A DNA stretch of 33,731 nucleotides from Bacillota bacterium (GCA_023387935.1 JAEWHG010000029.1:1-33731), one strand, 5' to 3'. Shown: positions 24,870 through 33,562, counted from the first letter of the stretch. The notes: generated by a model not told the origin, from the sequence alone. A program made the numbers and translations.

Positions 24870-26003
24870 ATGGCTGAAATATTTGTGGAATTTTTGGGGA
24901 CCACAGGTTTTCTTAACATGACAGGTGGACAGCTACTTATGATCGGTGTTTCGTGTCTTTTATTATATTTAGCAATTGCTAAAGGCTTTGAGCCATTGCT
25001 ATTGATTCCTATAGGTTTTGGTATGCTACTTACGAACCTACCGCTTGCGGGGGTTATGGATCCTGCATCTGATACGGGAACACCTGGTGGATTAATTTAT
25101 TATCTATATTATGGGATTAAACTAGGCATATTCCCTCCTCTTATTTTCCTAGGGGTTGGAGCTATGACGGATTTTGGTCCGCTTATTGCTAATCCTAAAA
25201 GCTTATTTTTAGGTGCGGCAGCGCAGGCTGGAATATTTTTTACATTTATTGGTGCTGCAGCACTTGGTTTTACGGCTCAAGAAGCAGCATCCATAGGTAT
25301 AATAGGTGGAGCAGATGGACCTACAGCAATATTTTTAACATCTAAGCTAGCACCACATTTATTGGGACCAATAGCAGTTGCAGCGTACTCATATATGGCG
25401 CTAGTTCCAATCATTCAGCCTCCTATAATGAAGGCTCTTACAACTAAGGAAGAAAGAATGATTAAGATGGAACAATTACGAACAGTATCCAAGCTTGAAA
25501 GGGTGCTATTCCCTATACTGGTAACAATAGTAGTTTCTTTAATGGTACCAAGTGCTACATCTCTAGTCGGAATGTTGATGCTTGGAAATCTCTTTAAAGA
25601 GTCTGGAGCAACAGAACGTCTTTCTAAAACAGCACAAAACGAGCTAATGAATATTGTAACTATTTTATTAGGAGTAAGTGTTGGAGCAACAGCTAAAGCG
25701 GAGCAGTTTTTACAATGGGAAACACTTAAAATAATTGCATTAGGCGTAGTTGCCTTCGGTGTAGGTACGGCAGCGGGAGTATTACTTGGAAAAGTAATGA
25801 ACAAACTTTCCGGTGGTAAAATAAATCCGCTTATAGGATCGGCTGGAGTTTCAGCAGTACCTATGGCAGCTAGGGTTTCGCAGGTTGTTGGACAGAAAGA
25901 AAATCCAAGCAACTTCCTGTTAATGCATGCTATGGGACCTAACGTGGCAGGGGTAATAGGTTCTGCCGTTGCAGCGGGTGTACTATTATCATTATTTGGT
26001 TAA
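24870..26003 (+). CDS. mmdB: Methylmalonyl-CoA decarboxylase beta subunit, Na+ pump
   Basis: A membrane protein of 377 residues that decarboxylates carboxybiotin and exports Na+. The key motif is GGADGPTAIF with D149, equivalent to the essential Na+-site aspartate of oxaloacetate decarboxylase beta, and a second conserved region is MHAMGPNVAGVIGS near the end. Multiple hydrophobic helices span the chain. I chose the ATG at 24870, preceded by AAAGGAGA, over an in-frame TTG at 24852 that overlaps it. Confidence 0.94.
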   Translation: MAEIFVEFLGTTGFLNMTGGQLLMIGVSCLLLYLAIAKGFEPLLLIPIGFGMLLTNLPLAGVMDPASDTGTPGGLIYYLYYGIKLGIFPPLIFLGVGAMTDFGPLIANPKSLFLGAAAQAGIFFTFIGAAALGFTAQEAASIGIIGGADGPTAIFLTSKLAPHLLGPIAVAAYSYMALVPIIQPPIMKALTTKEERMIKMEQLRTVSKLERVLFPILVTIVVSLMVPSATSLVGMLMLGNLFKESGATERLSKTAQNELMNIVTILLGVSVGATAKAEQFLQWETLKIIALGVVAFGVGTAAGVLLGKVMNKLSGGKINPLIGSAGVSAVPMAARVSQVVGQKENPSNFLLMHAMGPNVAGVIGSAVAAGVLLSLFG

Positions 26004-26024
26004 ATAAAAATATTATCTTCAGAC

Positions 26025-26057
26025 AAAGGTACGGTGAAAACCGTATCTTTTGTATTT
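26025..26057 (+). terminator. Terminator after the decarboxylase operon
   Basis: An 11-bp stem (26025-26035 with 26040-26050, one G-U pair, core TACGGT/ACCGTA) with a GAAA tetraloop is followed by a short T-rich stretch. Confidence 0.7.
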
Positions 26058-26097
26058 ATCAGTAATTATCATAGATCAAACTATACATAAATTGACT

Positions 26098-26161
26098 TTT
26101 TATTGTGAATACAACAAGGTACTGGGGCACCCGTATACAATCTTTGATTGCATTAACGGGT
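26098..26161 (+). repeat. Copy 1 of a shared 26-base element, followed by a hairpin
   Basis: Bases 26098-26123 match 33256-33281 at 24 of 26 positions (core ATACAACAAGGT). Here it is followed by a hairpin with outer pairs ACCCGT/ACGGGT (26129-26134 with 26156-26161) and inner CAATC/GATTG. Both copies lie just after a terminator. Function unknown. Confidence 0.45.
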
Positions 26162-26296
26162 CCGGTTCTTATTTCATTTAAATAATTAATTGTTTAATCT
26201 ATATGAAATATAATGTAGAATAAATCTAACAATCGAAGCTGAAATATAAGTATAATTTTGTATTTTAAATAGATAGAATTACCAAGGAGTGAGAAA

Positions 26297-27277
26297 ATGA
26301 GGGATAAAATATTAGAAGAGTTGTACACTAATAAAGGGCAACACACATCTGGAGAAGTTCTAAGTGAAAAATTGGGTGTTTCTAGAACTGCTGTATGGAA
26401 GCATATTAATGCATTGAAAGAAAGAGGATATAACATTGAAACTACCCCTAGAAAAGGATATATGTTACTAGAGATGGAAGATAAGCTTCTGCCAAAGGAA
26501 ATAGAAGTACTTCTTTCTAATAATATGATAGGTAAGCAAATAATCTGTTTTGATAGTATAGACTCAACGAACACCTATGCAAAAAAAGAAGTCAACAATT
26601 TAATGGATGGAGCTATTATTTTAAGTGAAGAGCAGTTAGATGGAAGAGGTAGAAGAGGTAAAAATTGGTCCTCTCCTAGGGGAACTGGAATTTGGATGAG
26701 TTTAGTTTTAAAACCGAATATACCTCCTACTGAGGGTGTTAAAGCAACCCAAATAGCCGCTGCAGCTGTGTGTAAAGCTATTCGAGAATTAACAGGGCTA
26801 GATGCTTTAATAAAGTGGCCCAATGATATTGTTATAAATGGCAAGAAAGTTTGTGGTATCTTAACAGAAATGGCTGGGCAATTAAATGAAATTGACTATA
26901 TTATTGTAGGTATAGGTATAAATGTAAATATGGATACTTTTCCAGAAGAATTAAAAGAAATTGCTACATCTCTATTAATAGAAGTTGGTCATAAAATAGA
27001 TCGTAAGGATTTAGTAGTAAGTATTTTGAAAAATTTCGAAGTCTTATATAGTTCTTACATTAAAGATTTAAATCTAACTGAAACTTTGACCATAGTAAAA
27101 GATTACTCAGCCCTAATAGGAAAGGAAATTAGAATCATTCAAGGAACTTTAGAGAAAAGAGCTAGGGCTATAGATATTGATAATGAAGGATTTTTAATAG
27201 TGGAGCTTGAGGATGGTAGTAGAGAATTAATTTTTTCTGGTGAGGTTTCTATTAGGGGAAAAAATGGGTATATATAA
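26297..27277 (+). CDS. birA: Bifunctional biotin ligase and biotin repressor BirA
   Basis: Attaches biotin to carrier lysines and, as a dimer, represses biotin genes. The N-terminal winged helix (1-60) contains TSGEVLSEKLGVSRTAVWKH, so this is the regulatory class. The catalytic domain has the biotinyl-AMP loop GRGRRGKNW (116-124) and KWPNDIVINGKKVCGIL, and the C-terminal SH3-like part ends the 326 residues. Context: it directly follows the biotin-dependent decarboxylase operon whose carrier it should modify. CAAGGAG precedes the ATG. Confidence 0.96.
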   Translation: MRDKILEELYTNKGQHTSGEVLSEKLGVSRTAVWKHINALKERGYNIETTPRKGYMLLEMEDKLLPKEIEVLLSNNMIGKQIICFDSIDSTNTYAKKEVNNLMDGAIILSEEQLDGRGRRGKNWSSPRGTGIWMSLVLKPNIPPTEGVKATQIAAAAVCKAIRELTGLDALIKWPNDIVINGKKVCGILTEMAGQLNEIDYIIVGIGINVNMDTFPEELKEIATSLLIEVGHKIDRKDLVVSILKNFEVLYSSYIKDLNLTETLTIVKDYSALIGKEIRIIQGTLEKRARAIDIDNEGFLIVELEDGSRELIFSGEVSIRGKNGYI

Positions 27278-27327
27278 ACTAAGACTCGATTCAGCATTAA
27301 CTTTTTGAAATATCGACATTAAAATCA

Positions 27328-27356
27328 TTGCAATATAAATTTCAACCTGTTAGAAT
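27328..27356 (+). promoter_or_regulatory. Candidate sigma-A promoter of the ECF-coaX genes
   Basis: TTGCAA, a 17-base spacer ending in TGT, then TAGAAT: a good extended -10 promoter. It would give an mRNA leader of about 105 bases before the start at 27468. Confidence 0.55.
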
Positions 27357-27467
27357 GGTATGGTAAATTAGCTAGCATCTAATTTTGAGCTAGACTATGT
27401 TTCAAAATGGTTTGAGAAATTTAAAAATTGTCCGGTATCCGTAAGGAGCTGGAACGGAGGTGGCGAA

Positions 27468-27977
27468 ATGATTCAAAGTACAAGATTGTCAACCAAAAAA
27501 GTAACAATAGCCGGTATGCTAGGTGCATTCTCGGTAGTTCTAAGCATGACGCCAATAGGGTTTATACCCATACCTATGTTAGGTGTTAATGCAACAACTA
27601 TGCATATCCCTGTTATTATTGGCGCTATTTTAGGCGGACCATATGTAGGGACGATAGTAGGATTAATATTTGGGGTCAGTAGTTTTATTAGAGTAGGATC
27701 TCCATTTTTTGCAGATCCTTTAGTATCCATATTGCCAAGGCTTTTTATAGGAGTTATGAGTTACTACACATACAAGGCATTTAAGCACTCTATACCTACA
27801 GCGATTGTAGGAACACTGACGAATACACTAGGAGTTATGTCTATGGCATATTTAAGAGGATATCTACCCCTTAGTGTGGCACTTGGAATTGCTACATTAA
27901 ATGGAATTACAGAGGCTATCGTTTCTTCTGTTATTGTGTATATCGTAATGAAAGCTTTGAAAAATTATAAGATTTAA
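27468..27977 (+). CDS. ECF transporter S component, probably for pantothenate
   Basis: A 169-residue, very hydrophobic protein with five to six helices. TPIGFIPIPM near the N-terminus, then HIPVIIGAILGGPYVGTIVG and SILPRLFIGVMSYY, are typical of vitamin-binding S components of energy-coupling factor transporters, which share the EcfA/A'/T module encoded elsewhere. coaX starts 32 bases downstream, so pantothenate (PanT-like) is the likely substrate. Biotin is an alternative because birA is upstream, but I do not see BioY features. CGGAGGTGG precedes the ATG. Confidence 0.82.
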   Translation: MIQSTRLSTKKVTIAGMLGAFSVVLSMTPIGFIPIPMLGVNATTMHIPVIIGAILGGPYVGTIVGLIFGVSSFIRVGSPFFADPLVSILPRLFIGVMSYYTYKAFKHSIPTAIVGTLTNTLGVMSMAYLRGYLPLSVALGIATLNGITEAIVSSVIVYIVMKALKNYKI

Positions 27978-28009
27978 TTATAAAATAGATTATTTGAGAA
28001 GGTGAAGAA

Positions 28010-28807
28010 ATGCTTTTAGTTTTTGACGTAGGTAATACTAATATTGTTTTAGGCGTTTACCATGGAAAAGAGTTATTAGATTATTGGAGAATCGCAACTG
28101 ATAAGGATAAAACTTCTGACGAATACAGTATCGTTATTCATCAATTTTTTCAATATAATGGTTTGAATATTAAGGATGTCAAGGATGTTATCATTTCTTC
28201 CGTGGTGCCTAATATTATGTATTCCTTAGAGCATGCTTCAAGAAAACTTTTTAAAAGGGATCCATTAATAGTAGGATCTGGTATTAAAACAGGTATGAAT
28301 ATAAAATACGATGATCCTAAACAGGTTGGAGCAGATAGAATTGTTAATGCTATTGCTGCATATGAAAAATATGGTGGACCATTAATAATAGTAGATTTAG
28401 GTACAGCAACAACTTTTTGTGCTGTTTCGGAGTCAGGTGAGTATTTAGGCGGTGCTATTTCACCAGGAATTAAAATTTCAAGTGAAGCGCTATTTGAAAA
28501 AGCTGCTAAGCTTCCGAGAGTAGAACTTGTAAAACCTAAAAAGGTAATATGCAAAAATACGATTAATAGCATGCAGGCTGGTATCATATATGGCTATGTA
28601 GGTTTAGTAGAGTATATTGTAAAAAACATGAAAAAAGAGATTAAGAGTGATTCCTGTAAAGTTGTAGCAACGGGTGGATTATCTACTTTAATAGCTAGCG
28701 AAACTAACAGTATAGATATAGTTGATAAGTTCCTATCCTTAGAAGGTTTAAATATGATTTACGAACGAAATAAAGAAGATCGAATTCTATTAAATAAGAA
28801 AAGCTAG
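28010..28807 (+). CDS. coaX: Type III pantothenate kinase
   Basis: The first enzyme of CoA synthesis, of the CoaX type that is not inhibited by CoA. The 265-residue ASKHA-fold protein shows DVGNTNIVLG (6-15), the family signature QVGADRIVNA (106-115) and VDLGTATTF around D129. The upstream S component probably imports its substrate. CoA demand by the acyl-CoA pathway to the left makes the placement sensible. GAGAAGGTGAAG precedes the ATG. Confidence 0.97.
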   Translation: MLLVFDVGNTNIVLGVYHGKELLDYWRIATDKDKTSDEYSIVIHQFFQYNGLNIKDVKDVIISSVVPNIMYSLEHASRKLFKRDPLIVGSGIKTGMNIKYDDPKQVGADRIVNAIAAYEKYGGPLIIVDLGTATTFCAVSESGEYLGGAISPGIKISSEALFEKAAKLPRVELVKPKKVICKNTINSMQAGIIYGYVGLVEYIVKNMKKEIKSDSCKVVATGGLSTLIASETNSIDIVDKFLSLEGLNMIYERNKEDRILLNKKS

Positions 28808-28827
28808 GTGTAATCCTAGCTTTTCTT
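28796..28827 (+). terminator. Terminator overlapping the end of coaX
   Basis: A perfect 13-bp stem (28796-28808 with 28815-28827) includes the last codons of coaX in its left arm. The right arm itself supplies the T-rich tail. Confidence 0.75.
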
Positions 28828-28906
28828 GTGTATATTATAGATATCTGCTTTTTTAGAAGATTTTATTATGGATACGTGAAAAGTGATTACAAGTGAGGTG
28901 GAAACT

Positions 28907-29881
28907 GTGAAGATAGATCATTTAATTTTAGATAATCCTGTTTTCTTAGCGCCTATGGCAGGTGTGACAGATCTTTCATTTAGATTGATATGCAAAGAAA
29001 TGGATTGTGGAATGGTATATATGGAAATGGTGAGCTGTAAGGGATTGTACTATAATGATAAGAAAACTGAAGGATTACTAAAAATTCATCCAGAAGAAAA
29101 GCCTGTTGCTCTACAAATATTTGGTTCAGACCCTGAGATAATGGCTAGGGCTGCCTATATGCTTAATAATCGAGAAAATTCAATACTAGATATTAACATG
29201 GGATGTCCAACTCCTAAAATAGTAAAAAACGGAGATGGCAGTGCGCTTATGAAAGATGTCGAGTTGGCTGGAAAAATTGTAAAGGCAGTAGTTAAGGAGT
29301 CTATAAAACCTGTTACGGTTAAAATACGTAAGGGATGGGATGAGAATAGTGTTAATGCAGTAGAGTTAGCAAAAATTATAGAACAAAATGGAGCAAAGGC
29401 TATCGCTGTTCATGGTAGAACAAGAGAACAATTTTATTCTGGAAAAGCTGACTGGGATATTATAAGAAAAGTAAAGGAATCTGTATCTGTTCCTGTTATT
29501 GGAAATGGGGATGTATTTACAGTAGAAGATGGGATTAATTTACTAAAAGAAACTAAATGTGATGGTATTATGATTGGAAGAGGTAGCCAGGGTAATCCTT
29601 GGTTATTTAAAAGATTAGTCCATTATATAAAGACAGGGGAAACACTTCCAGAACCTACTGCAAAAGAAAAGGTTTTTATGGCACTAAAGCACATGGAGTT
29701 AGTAGTACACAATAAAGGCGAGCGCATAGGAATAAAGGAAATGAGAAAACATATTGCTTGGTACTTAAAAGGACTTAAGGGTACGGCTAGCCTTAGGAAT
29801 CAAATTAATACAATTGATAATAAAAAAGAAATGGAAGATATTTTAATTGGATATTTAAAAAATGAAGGAATACAGGTTTAA
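28907..29881 (+). CDS. dusB: tRNA-dihydrouridine synthase B
   Basis: An FMN enzyme reducing uridine in the tRNA D-loop. From the GTG at 28907 it has 324 residues. N-terminal FLAPMAGVTD binds FMN; the catalytic cysteine is C100 in INMGCPTPKIVKNGDGSALM; HGRTREQFYSGKADW and IGRGSQGNPWLF complete the flavin site. I prefer this GTG because GAGGTGG (28895-28901) lies just before it; GTGs at 28883 and 28898 would add residues not seen in the family. Confidence 0.95.
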   Translation: MKIDHLILDNPVFLAPMAGVTDLSFRLICKEMDCGMVYMEMVSCKGLYYNDKKTEGLLKIHPEEKPVALQIFGSDPEIMARAAYMLNNRENSILDINMGCPTPKIVKNGDGSALMKDVELAGKIVKAVVKESIKPVTVKIRKGWDENSVNAVELAKIIEQNGAKAIAVHGRTREQFYSGKADWDIIRKVKESVSVPVIGNGDVFTVEDGINLLKETKCDGIMIGRGSQGNPWLFKRLVHYIKTGETLPEPTAKEKVFMALKHMELVVHNKGERIGIKEMRKHIAWYLKGLKGTASLRNQINTIDNKKEMEDILIGYLKNEGIQV

Positions 29882-29949
29882 AGTAGAATAACATTCCGGC
29901 GAAGGGCAATAATAGAAGAATATATTTTGTTCTGTCGGGAGGTATTCAT

Positions 29950-30873
29950 TTGAAGAGAGTAGTCAGTGTAAGTATTGGAAGCTCTAAAAGGGATCATTAT
30001 GTTGAGACGCATATATTAGGAGAAAGATTTATTATTGAGCGTATTGGTACCGACGGGAGCTTAGAAAAAGCAGTGAATTTAATAAAGCAACTAGATGGAA
30101 AAGTAGATGCTATTGGAATGGGAGGCATCGATCTGTATTTATGGGCAGGTCTTCGATGCTACACTATTAAAGATGCATTAGCACTTAAAAATGCAGCTAA
30201 AATCACGCCAATAGTAGATGGATCGGGTCTAAAAAGCACGTTGGAAAAAAGAATCGTTTATTATTTGCATAAAAATAGATATATTAATTTTAAAGACAAG
30301 ACAATACTAGTCACTAGTGGAATGGATCGTTTTGGTATGGCCGAAAGTTTAGAGAAGTGTGGCGCTAATCTTATATTAGGAGATTTAATATTTGCATTAG
30401 GTATAAATATACCTATTAAATCATTAAAAAGCCTACAGAGGCTTGCTTCTATAGTCGCCCCTATTGCATGTAGACTTCCATTCCAAATGATATACCCTAC
30501 AGGCAATAAACAAAACAACAATCTTTCAAATAAATATAATACCTATTTTGATGATGCTGAAATAGTGGCTGGGGATTTTCATTATATTAAAAGATTTATG
30601 CCTATGAATATGATAGGAAAAATATTAATTACAAATACTGTTACGAAAGAAGATGTTGAGCTATTAAAAGGTAGAGGCGTAGAACTATTGGTTACAACTA
30701 CGCCAGAGTTTGATGGTAGATCCTTTGGAACTAACGTTATAGAAGGAGTTCTGGTTGCTTTGCTTAAGGCAAGAGGAGATAATTGTACATTAGATGAATA
30801 CAATAGAATTTTGAATGAACTTGCCTTAAAGCCTAGAATGGAATATCTGAATAAGACTAAGGGTGCTATATAG
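29950..30873 (+). CDS. Conserved clostridial protein of unknown function
   Basis: A soluble protein of 307 residues. I recall similar proteins carrying the label quinate 5-dehydrogenase in clostridial genomes, but I see no evidence for that activity. Visible features are VSVSIGSSKRDHYVE at the start, a glycine-rich AIGMGGIDLYLWAG (about 56-69), VTSGMDRFGMAESLEKCGANLILGD (core about 120-145, Rossmann-like) and LLVTTTPEFDGRSFGTNVIEG near the C-terminus. The TTG start follows GGGAGGTATT. It lies between dusB and greA, with no pathway hint. Confidence 0.7.
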   Translation: MKRVVSVSIGSSKRDHYVETHILGERFIIERIGTDGSLEKAVNLIKQLDGKVDAIGMGGIDLYLWAGLRCYTIKDALALKNAAKITPIVDGSGLKSTLEKRIVYYLHKNRYINFKDKTILVTSGMDRFGMAESLEKCGANLILGDLIFALGINIPIKSLKSLQRLASIVAPIACRLPFQMIYPTGNKQNNNLSNKYNTYFDDAEIVAGDFHYIKRFMPMNMIGKILITNTVTKEDVELLKGRGVELLVTTTPEFDGRSFGTNVIEGVLVALLKARGDNCTLDEYNRILNELALKPRMEYLNKTKGAI

Positions 30874-30906
30874 TACTATATGGTATTATCAATGCTTTGT
30901 TTCCCC

Positions 30907-30935
30907 TTGACATTTATTAGTTACTATTCTATAAT
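30907..30935 (+). promoter_or_regulatory. Perfect-consensus sigma-A promoter upstream of greA
   Basis: TTGACA (30907-30912), a 17-base spacer, TATAAT (30930-30935). Both hexamers match the consensus exactly. The predicted start is near 30942, about 285 bases before greA. Confidence 0.85.
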
Positions 30936-30967
30936 ATGTACAATATATTTATCAAAATATTGATGCA

Positions 30968-31004
30968 AATAATTAGCCCATGAAAAAAGGGCTAAATTAT
31001 TTTT
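30968..31004 (+). terminator. Terminator or attenuator in the greA leader
   Basis: Stem AATAATTAGCCC (30968-30979) with GGGCTAAATTATT (30989-31001, one bulged A) is followed by Ts. It lies only about 60 bases after the promoter start and 220 bases before greA. The rest of the gap to 31225 is AT-rich and holds a nested palindrome around ATGCGCAT (31013-31020) and a TTGACA at 31030 without a well-spaced -10. Confidence 0.75.
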
Positions 31005-31225
31005 AGTGCATAATGCGCATATTGATGCATTGACATATATATTTATTCAAAAAAATATATATAAAAGGATAAAATTACTACATATATACATAGTATAAAA
31101 TGGTTATAAGAACATATATTATGAACTAATATCATAACAATAAATATCATAACAATAAAAATTGAAGCAATAAAATTGTGTAGTAGGGGAAAATTATATT
31201 AATTAAGGATGAGGAGAGAGAGCGT

Positions 31226-31705
31226 ATGATGGCAGACAGAGAAGTTGTTTTAACGGCTCAGGGGCTAAAAAAATTAGAGGATGAGTTAGAATTACTTAAA
31301 ACTGTAAGAAGAAAAGAGATAGCTGAAAGAATAAAGCAAGCAATTGCTTTTGGAGATATAAGTGAAAACTCCGAATATGATGAAGCTAAAAATGAACAAG
31401 CTCAAGTAGAGGATAGAATAAATAGACTTGAAACTATGCTTCGTAAGGCAACCATAGTGGATGAAGAGGATATTAATACAGATATCGTTAGTATAGGATC
31501 AACTGTACAAGTAAAGGACTTAGAGTTCGATGAAGTAGTTGAGTATGTGATAGTAGGATCAACAGAAGCAGATCCTTACGAATTAAAAATATCTAATGAA
31601 TCACCTGTTGGTAAGGCTCTAATTGGATCTAAAATAGGTGATGTTGTAGAAGTACAAATTCCAGACGGTACTACAAAATACGAGGTATTAAAAATTACAA
31701 GATAG
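31226..31705 (+). CDS. greA: Transcription elongation factor GreA
   Basis: GreA enters the RNA polymerase secondary channel and stimulates cleavage of backtracked RNA. The 159-residue protein has the N-terminal coiled coil (about 1-78) with the acidic tip D44 and E47 in FGDISENSEYDEAK, then the C-terminal FKBP-like domain with SPVGKALIGSKIGDVVEV. Two ATGs (31226, 31229) lie behind GAGGAGAGAG; either may be used. lysS starts 17 bases after the stop, a common clostridial pair. Confidence 0.97.
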   Translation: MMADREVVLTAQGLKKLEDELELLKTVRRKEIAERIKQAIAFGDISENSEYDEAKNEQAQVEDRINRLETMLRKATIVDEEDINTDIVSIGSTVQVKDLEFDEVVEYVIVGSTEADPYELKISNESPVGKALIGSKIGDVVEVQIPDGTTKYEVLKITR

Positions 31706-31721
31706 TTTGGGGGAGTTACTA

Positions 31722-33209
31722 ATGATTAATGAAGAGCAAAGTTTAAATGAACTTTTGAAAATACGAAGAGATAAGTTGAAGCATCTACAAGATATAGGCA
31801 AAGATCCGTTTAAAATTGAAAAGGTTTATGTTACTCATTATAGCCAACAAATAATAGACGAATTTGAACAATTAGAAGGTCAGCATGTTACCATTGCTGG
31901 TCGTATTATGACTAAGCGTGGTCACGGTAAAGCTAGTTTTATTAATGTTCAAGATAAAGATGGACAAATTCAAGTTTATGTTAGAGAAGATAAAATTGGA
32001 GAAGAAGATTATGATTTATTTGTTACATACGATATTGGAGATATTTTAGAAATAAAAGGTGAAATCTTTAAAACTAATAAAGGAGAAATATCTGTAAAGG
32101 CTAATGAAGTTAGATTATTAACAAAGTCTATTCAAATATTACCGGATAAATGGCACGGATTAAAGGATCACGATTTAAGATATAGACAAAGATATGTTGA
32201 TTTAATTGTTAATCCAGAGGTTAAAAAAGCCTTTTTTATACGATCTAAAGCAATTAAAGCAATCAGAGAGTTTTTAGATAATAGAGGATATTTAGAGGTG
32301 GAAACCCCTATATTAGATACTATAGCTGGTGGAGCTAATGCTAAACCTTTTATTACACATCACAATACATTGGATATCGATATGTATCTTAGAATAGCTA
32401 CTGAATTACACCTAAAGAGATTAATCGTTGGTGGTATTGATCGTGTATACGAAATCGGTAGACTATTTAGAAACGAAGGAATGTCTATTAAACACAATCC
32501 TGAATTTACAACAATTGAGCTTTATGAAGCTTATGCAGATTATAACGATATGATGGATATTACTGAAAATATAGTTGCCTATGCTGCCGAAAAAGCACTA
32601 GGTACTACTAAAATTAATTATCAAGGACAAGAAATAGACTTAACACCACCTTGGAATAGAATGACGATGGTTGAAGCTTGTAGAAGATTTGCTAATGTAG
32701 ATTTTGATGAAATAAAAACGGATGAAGAAGCAATTGCTGTAGCTAAAAAATTAGGGCTTGAAGTTAGACCTGGAATGAAAAGGGGACATATTATTAGCTT
32801 GGTGTTTGAAGAATATGGTGAAAAGCACTTGATTCAGCCTACATTCATAACTCAGCATCCAGTTGAAATTTCACCTTTAGCTAAGCGTAATCCTAATGAT
32901 CCTGAGTTTACAAATCGTTTTGAAGCTTTTGTTAATACTTGGGAGATTGCAAATGCTTTCTCGGAGCTTAATGATCCGATTGACCAACGTCAAAGATTTA
33001 TGGATCAATTAACACAACGTGAAGCTGGAGACGACGAAGCACATGTATTAGACGAAGACTTCTTAAACGCTATAGAAGTAGGACTACCTCCTACAGGTGG
33101 GTTAGGAATAGGTATAGACCGTTTAATGATGTTAATAACAGATTCGCCATCTATCCGTGATGTACTATTATTCCCTACAATGAAACCATTAGATGCTCAT
33201 AAAGAATAA
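31722..33209 (+). CDS. lysS: Lysyl-tRNA synthetase, class II
   Basis: Charges tRNA(Lys). From the ATG at 31722 it has 495 residues: an N-terminal OB-fold anticodon-binding domain (about 55-145, with VTIAGRIMTKRGHGKASF) and a class II catalytic core. Motif 2 is RLFRNEGMSIKHNPEFT and motif 3 is GGLGIGIDRLMML. GGGGGAG lies about 8 bases before the ATG; an in-frame TTG at 31707 overlaps that site and is not preferred. Confidence 0.97.
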   Translation: MINEEQSLNELLKIRRDKLKHLQDIGKDPFKIEKVYVTHYSQQIIDEFEQLEGQHVTIAGRIMTKRGHGKASFINVQDKDGQIQVYVREDKIGEEDYDLFVTYDIGDILEIKGEIFKTNKGEISVKANEVRLLTKSIQILPDKWHGLKDHDLRYRQRYVDLIVNPEVKKAFFIRSKAIKAIREFLDNRGYLEVETPILDTIAGGANAKPFITHHNTLDIDMYLRIATELHLKRLIVGGIDRVYEIGRLFRNEGMSIKHNPEFTTIELYEAYADYNDMMDITENIVAYAAEKALGTTKINYQGQEIDLTPPWNRMTMVEACRRFANVDFDEIKTDEEAIAVAKKLGLEVRPGMKRGHIISLVFEEYGEKHLIQPTFITQHPVEISPLAKRNPNDPEFTNRFEAFVNTWEIANAFSELNDPIDQRQRFMDQLTQREAGDDEAHVLDEDFLNAIEVGLPPTGGLGIGIDRLMMLITDSPSIRDVLLFPTMKPLDAHKE

Positions 33210-33220
33210 ATATATTTTTA

Positions 33221-33260
33221 TAAAATCCCGCTACTGTATAAAGTGTTTAGCGGGATTTTA
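33221..33260 (+). terminator. Terminator after lysS
   Basis: A perfect 13-bp stem (33221-33233 with 33248-33260, core ATCCCGCT/AGCGGGAT) whose right arm carries the T-rich end. Confidence 0.85.
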
Positions 33261-33281
33261 TTGTGGATACAACAAGGTTCT
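33256..33281 (+). repeat. Copy 2 of the shared 26-base element
   Basis: It matches 26098-26123 at 24 of 26 bases and starts within the lysS terminator. A short GTTCT/AGAAC stem overlaps its end. Confidence 0.45.
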
Positions 33282-33300
33282 CAAAGAACTACATTACAAC

Positions 33301-33321
33301 GCTTCTTTAGAAGCTTTTTTT
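33301..33321 (+). terminator. Second terminator before the rRNA operon
   Basis: GCTTC (33301-33305) pairs with GAAGC (33310-33314) around TTTA and is followed by seven Ts. The stem is short but the T tract is strong. It backs up the lysS terminator just upstream of the rRNA promoters. Confidence 0.65.
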
Positions 33322-33374
33322 ATTGTGATTAATGAATCATCAATTTAAAAAGATAAATTTAATTACATAAGTGC

Positions 33375-33403
33375 TTGACAAGTTTAATGTAAAATAGTAT
33401 AGT
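33375..33403 (+). promoter_or_regulatory. rRNA operon promoter P1
   Basis: TTGACA (33375-33380), a 17-base spacer, TATAGT (33398-33403), about 245 bases before the 16S gene. Confidence 0.85.
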
Positions 33404-33481
33404 AATTAAAGCTTCTGCAAAAAGAAGTCGATAAATAAAACATTTAAATATAAATAGCAAAAATAAATTTTAAAAAAGTTG

Positions 33482-33510
33482 TTGACATAATATTTTAGAT
33501 GTGATATATT
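33482..33510 (+). promoter_or_regulatory. rRNA operon promoter P2
   Basis: TTGACA (33482-33487), a 17-base spacer, TATATT (33505-33510), 107 bases downstream of P1. Tandem promoters are usual for rRNA operons. Confidence 0.85.
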
Positions 33511-33548
33511 AAATGAGTCGCCAAAACACAGCGATGAAATTTTAAAAA

Positions 33549-33562
33549 GGTCTTTGAAAACT
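33549..33562 (+). promoter_or_regulatory. boxA-like antitermination site in the rRNA leader
   Basis: GGTCTTTGAAAACT, close to the boxA seen in Firmicute rRNA leaders; bound by NusB/NusE to prevent early termination. Confidence 0.65.

Noticed and set aside
26098..26161. T-box leader (AACAAGGTACT resembling the antiterminator)
   Set aside because: The TGGNACC bulge sequence and a specifier region are missing, and the downstream gene is birA.
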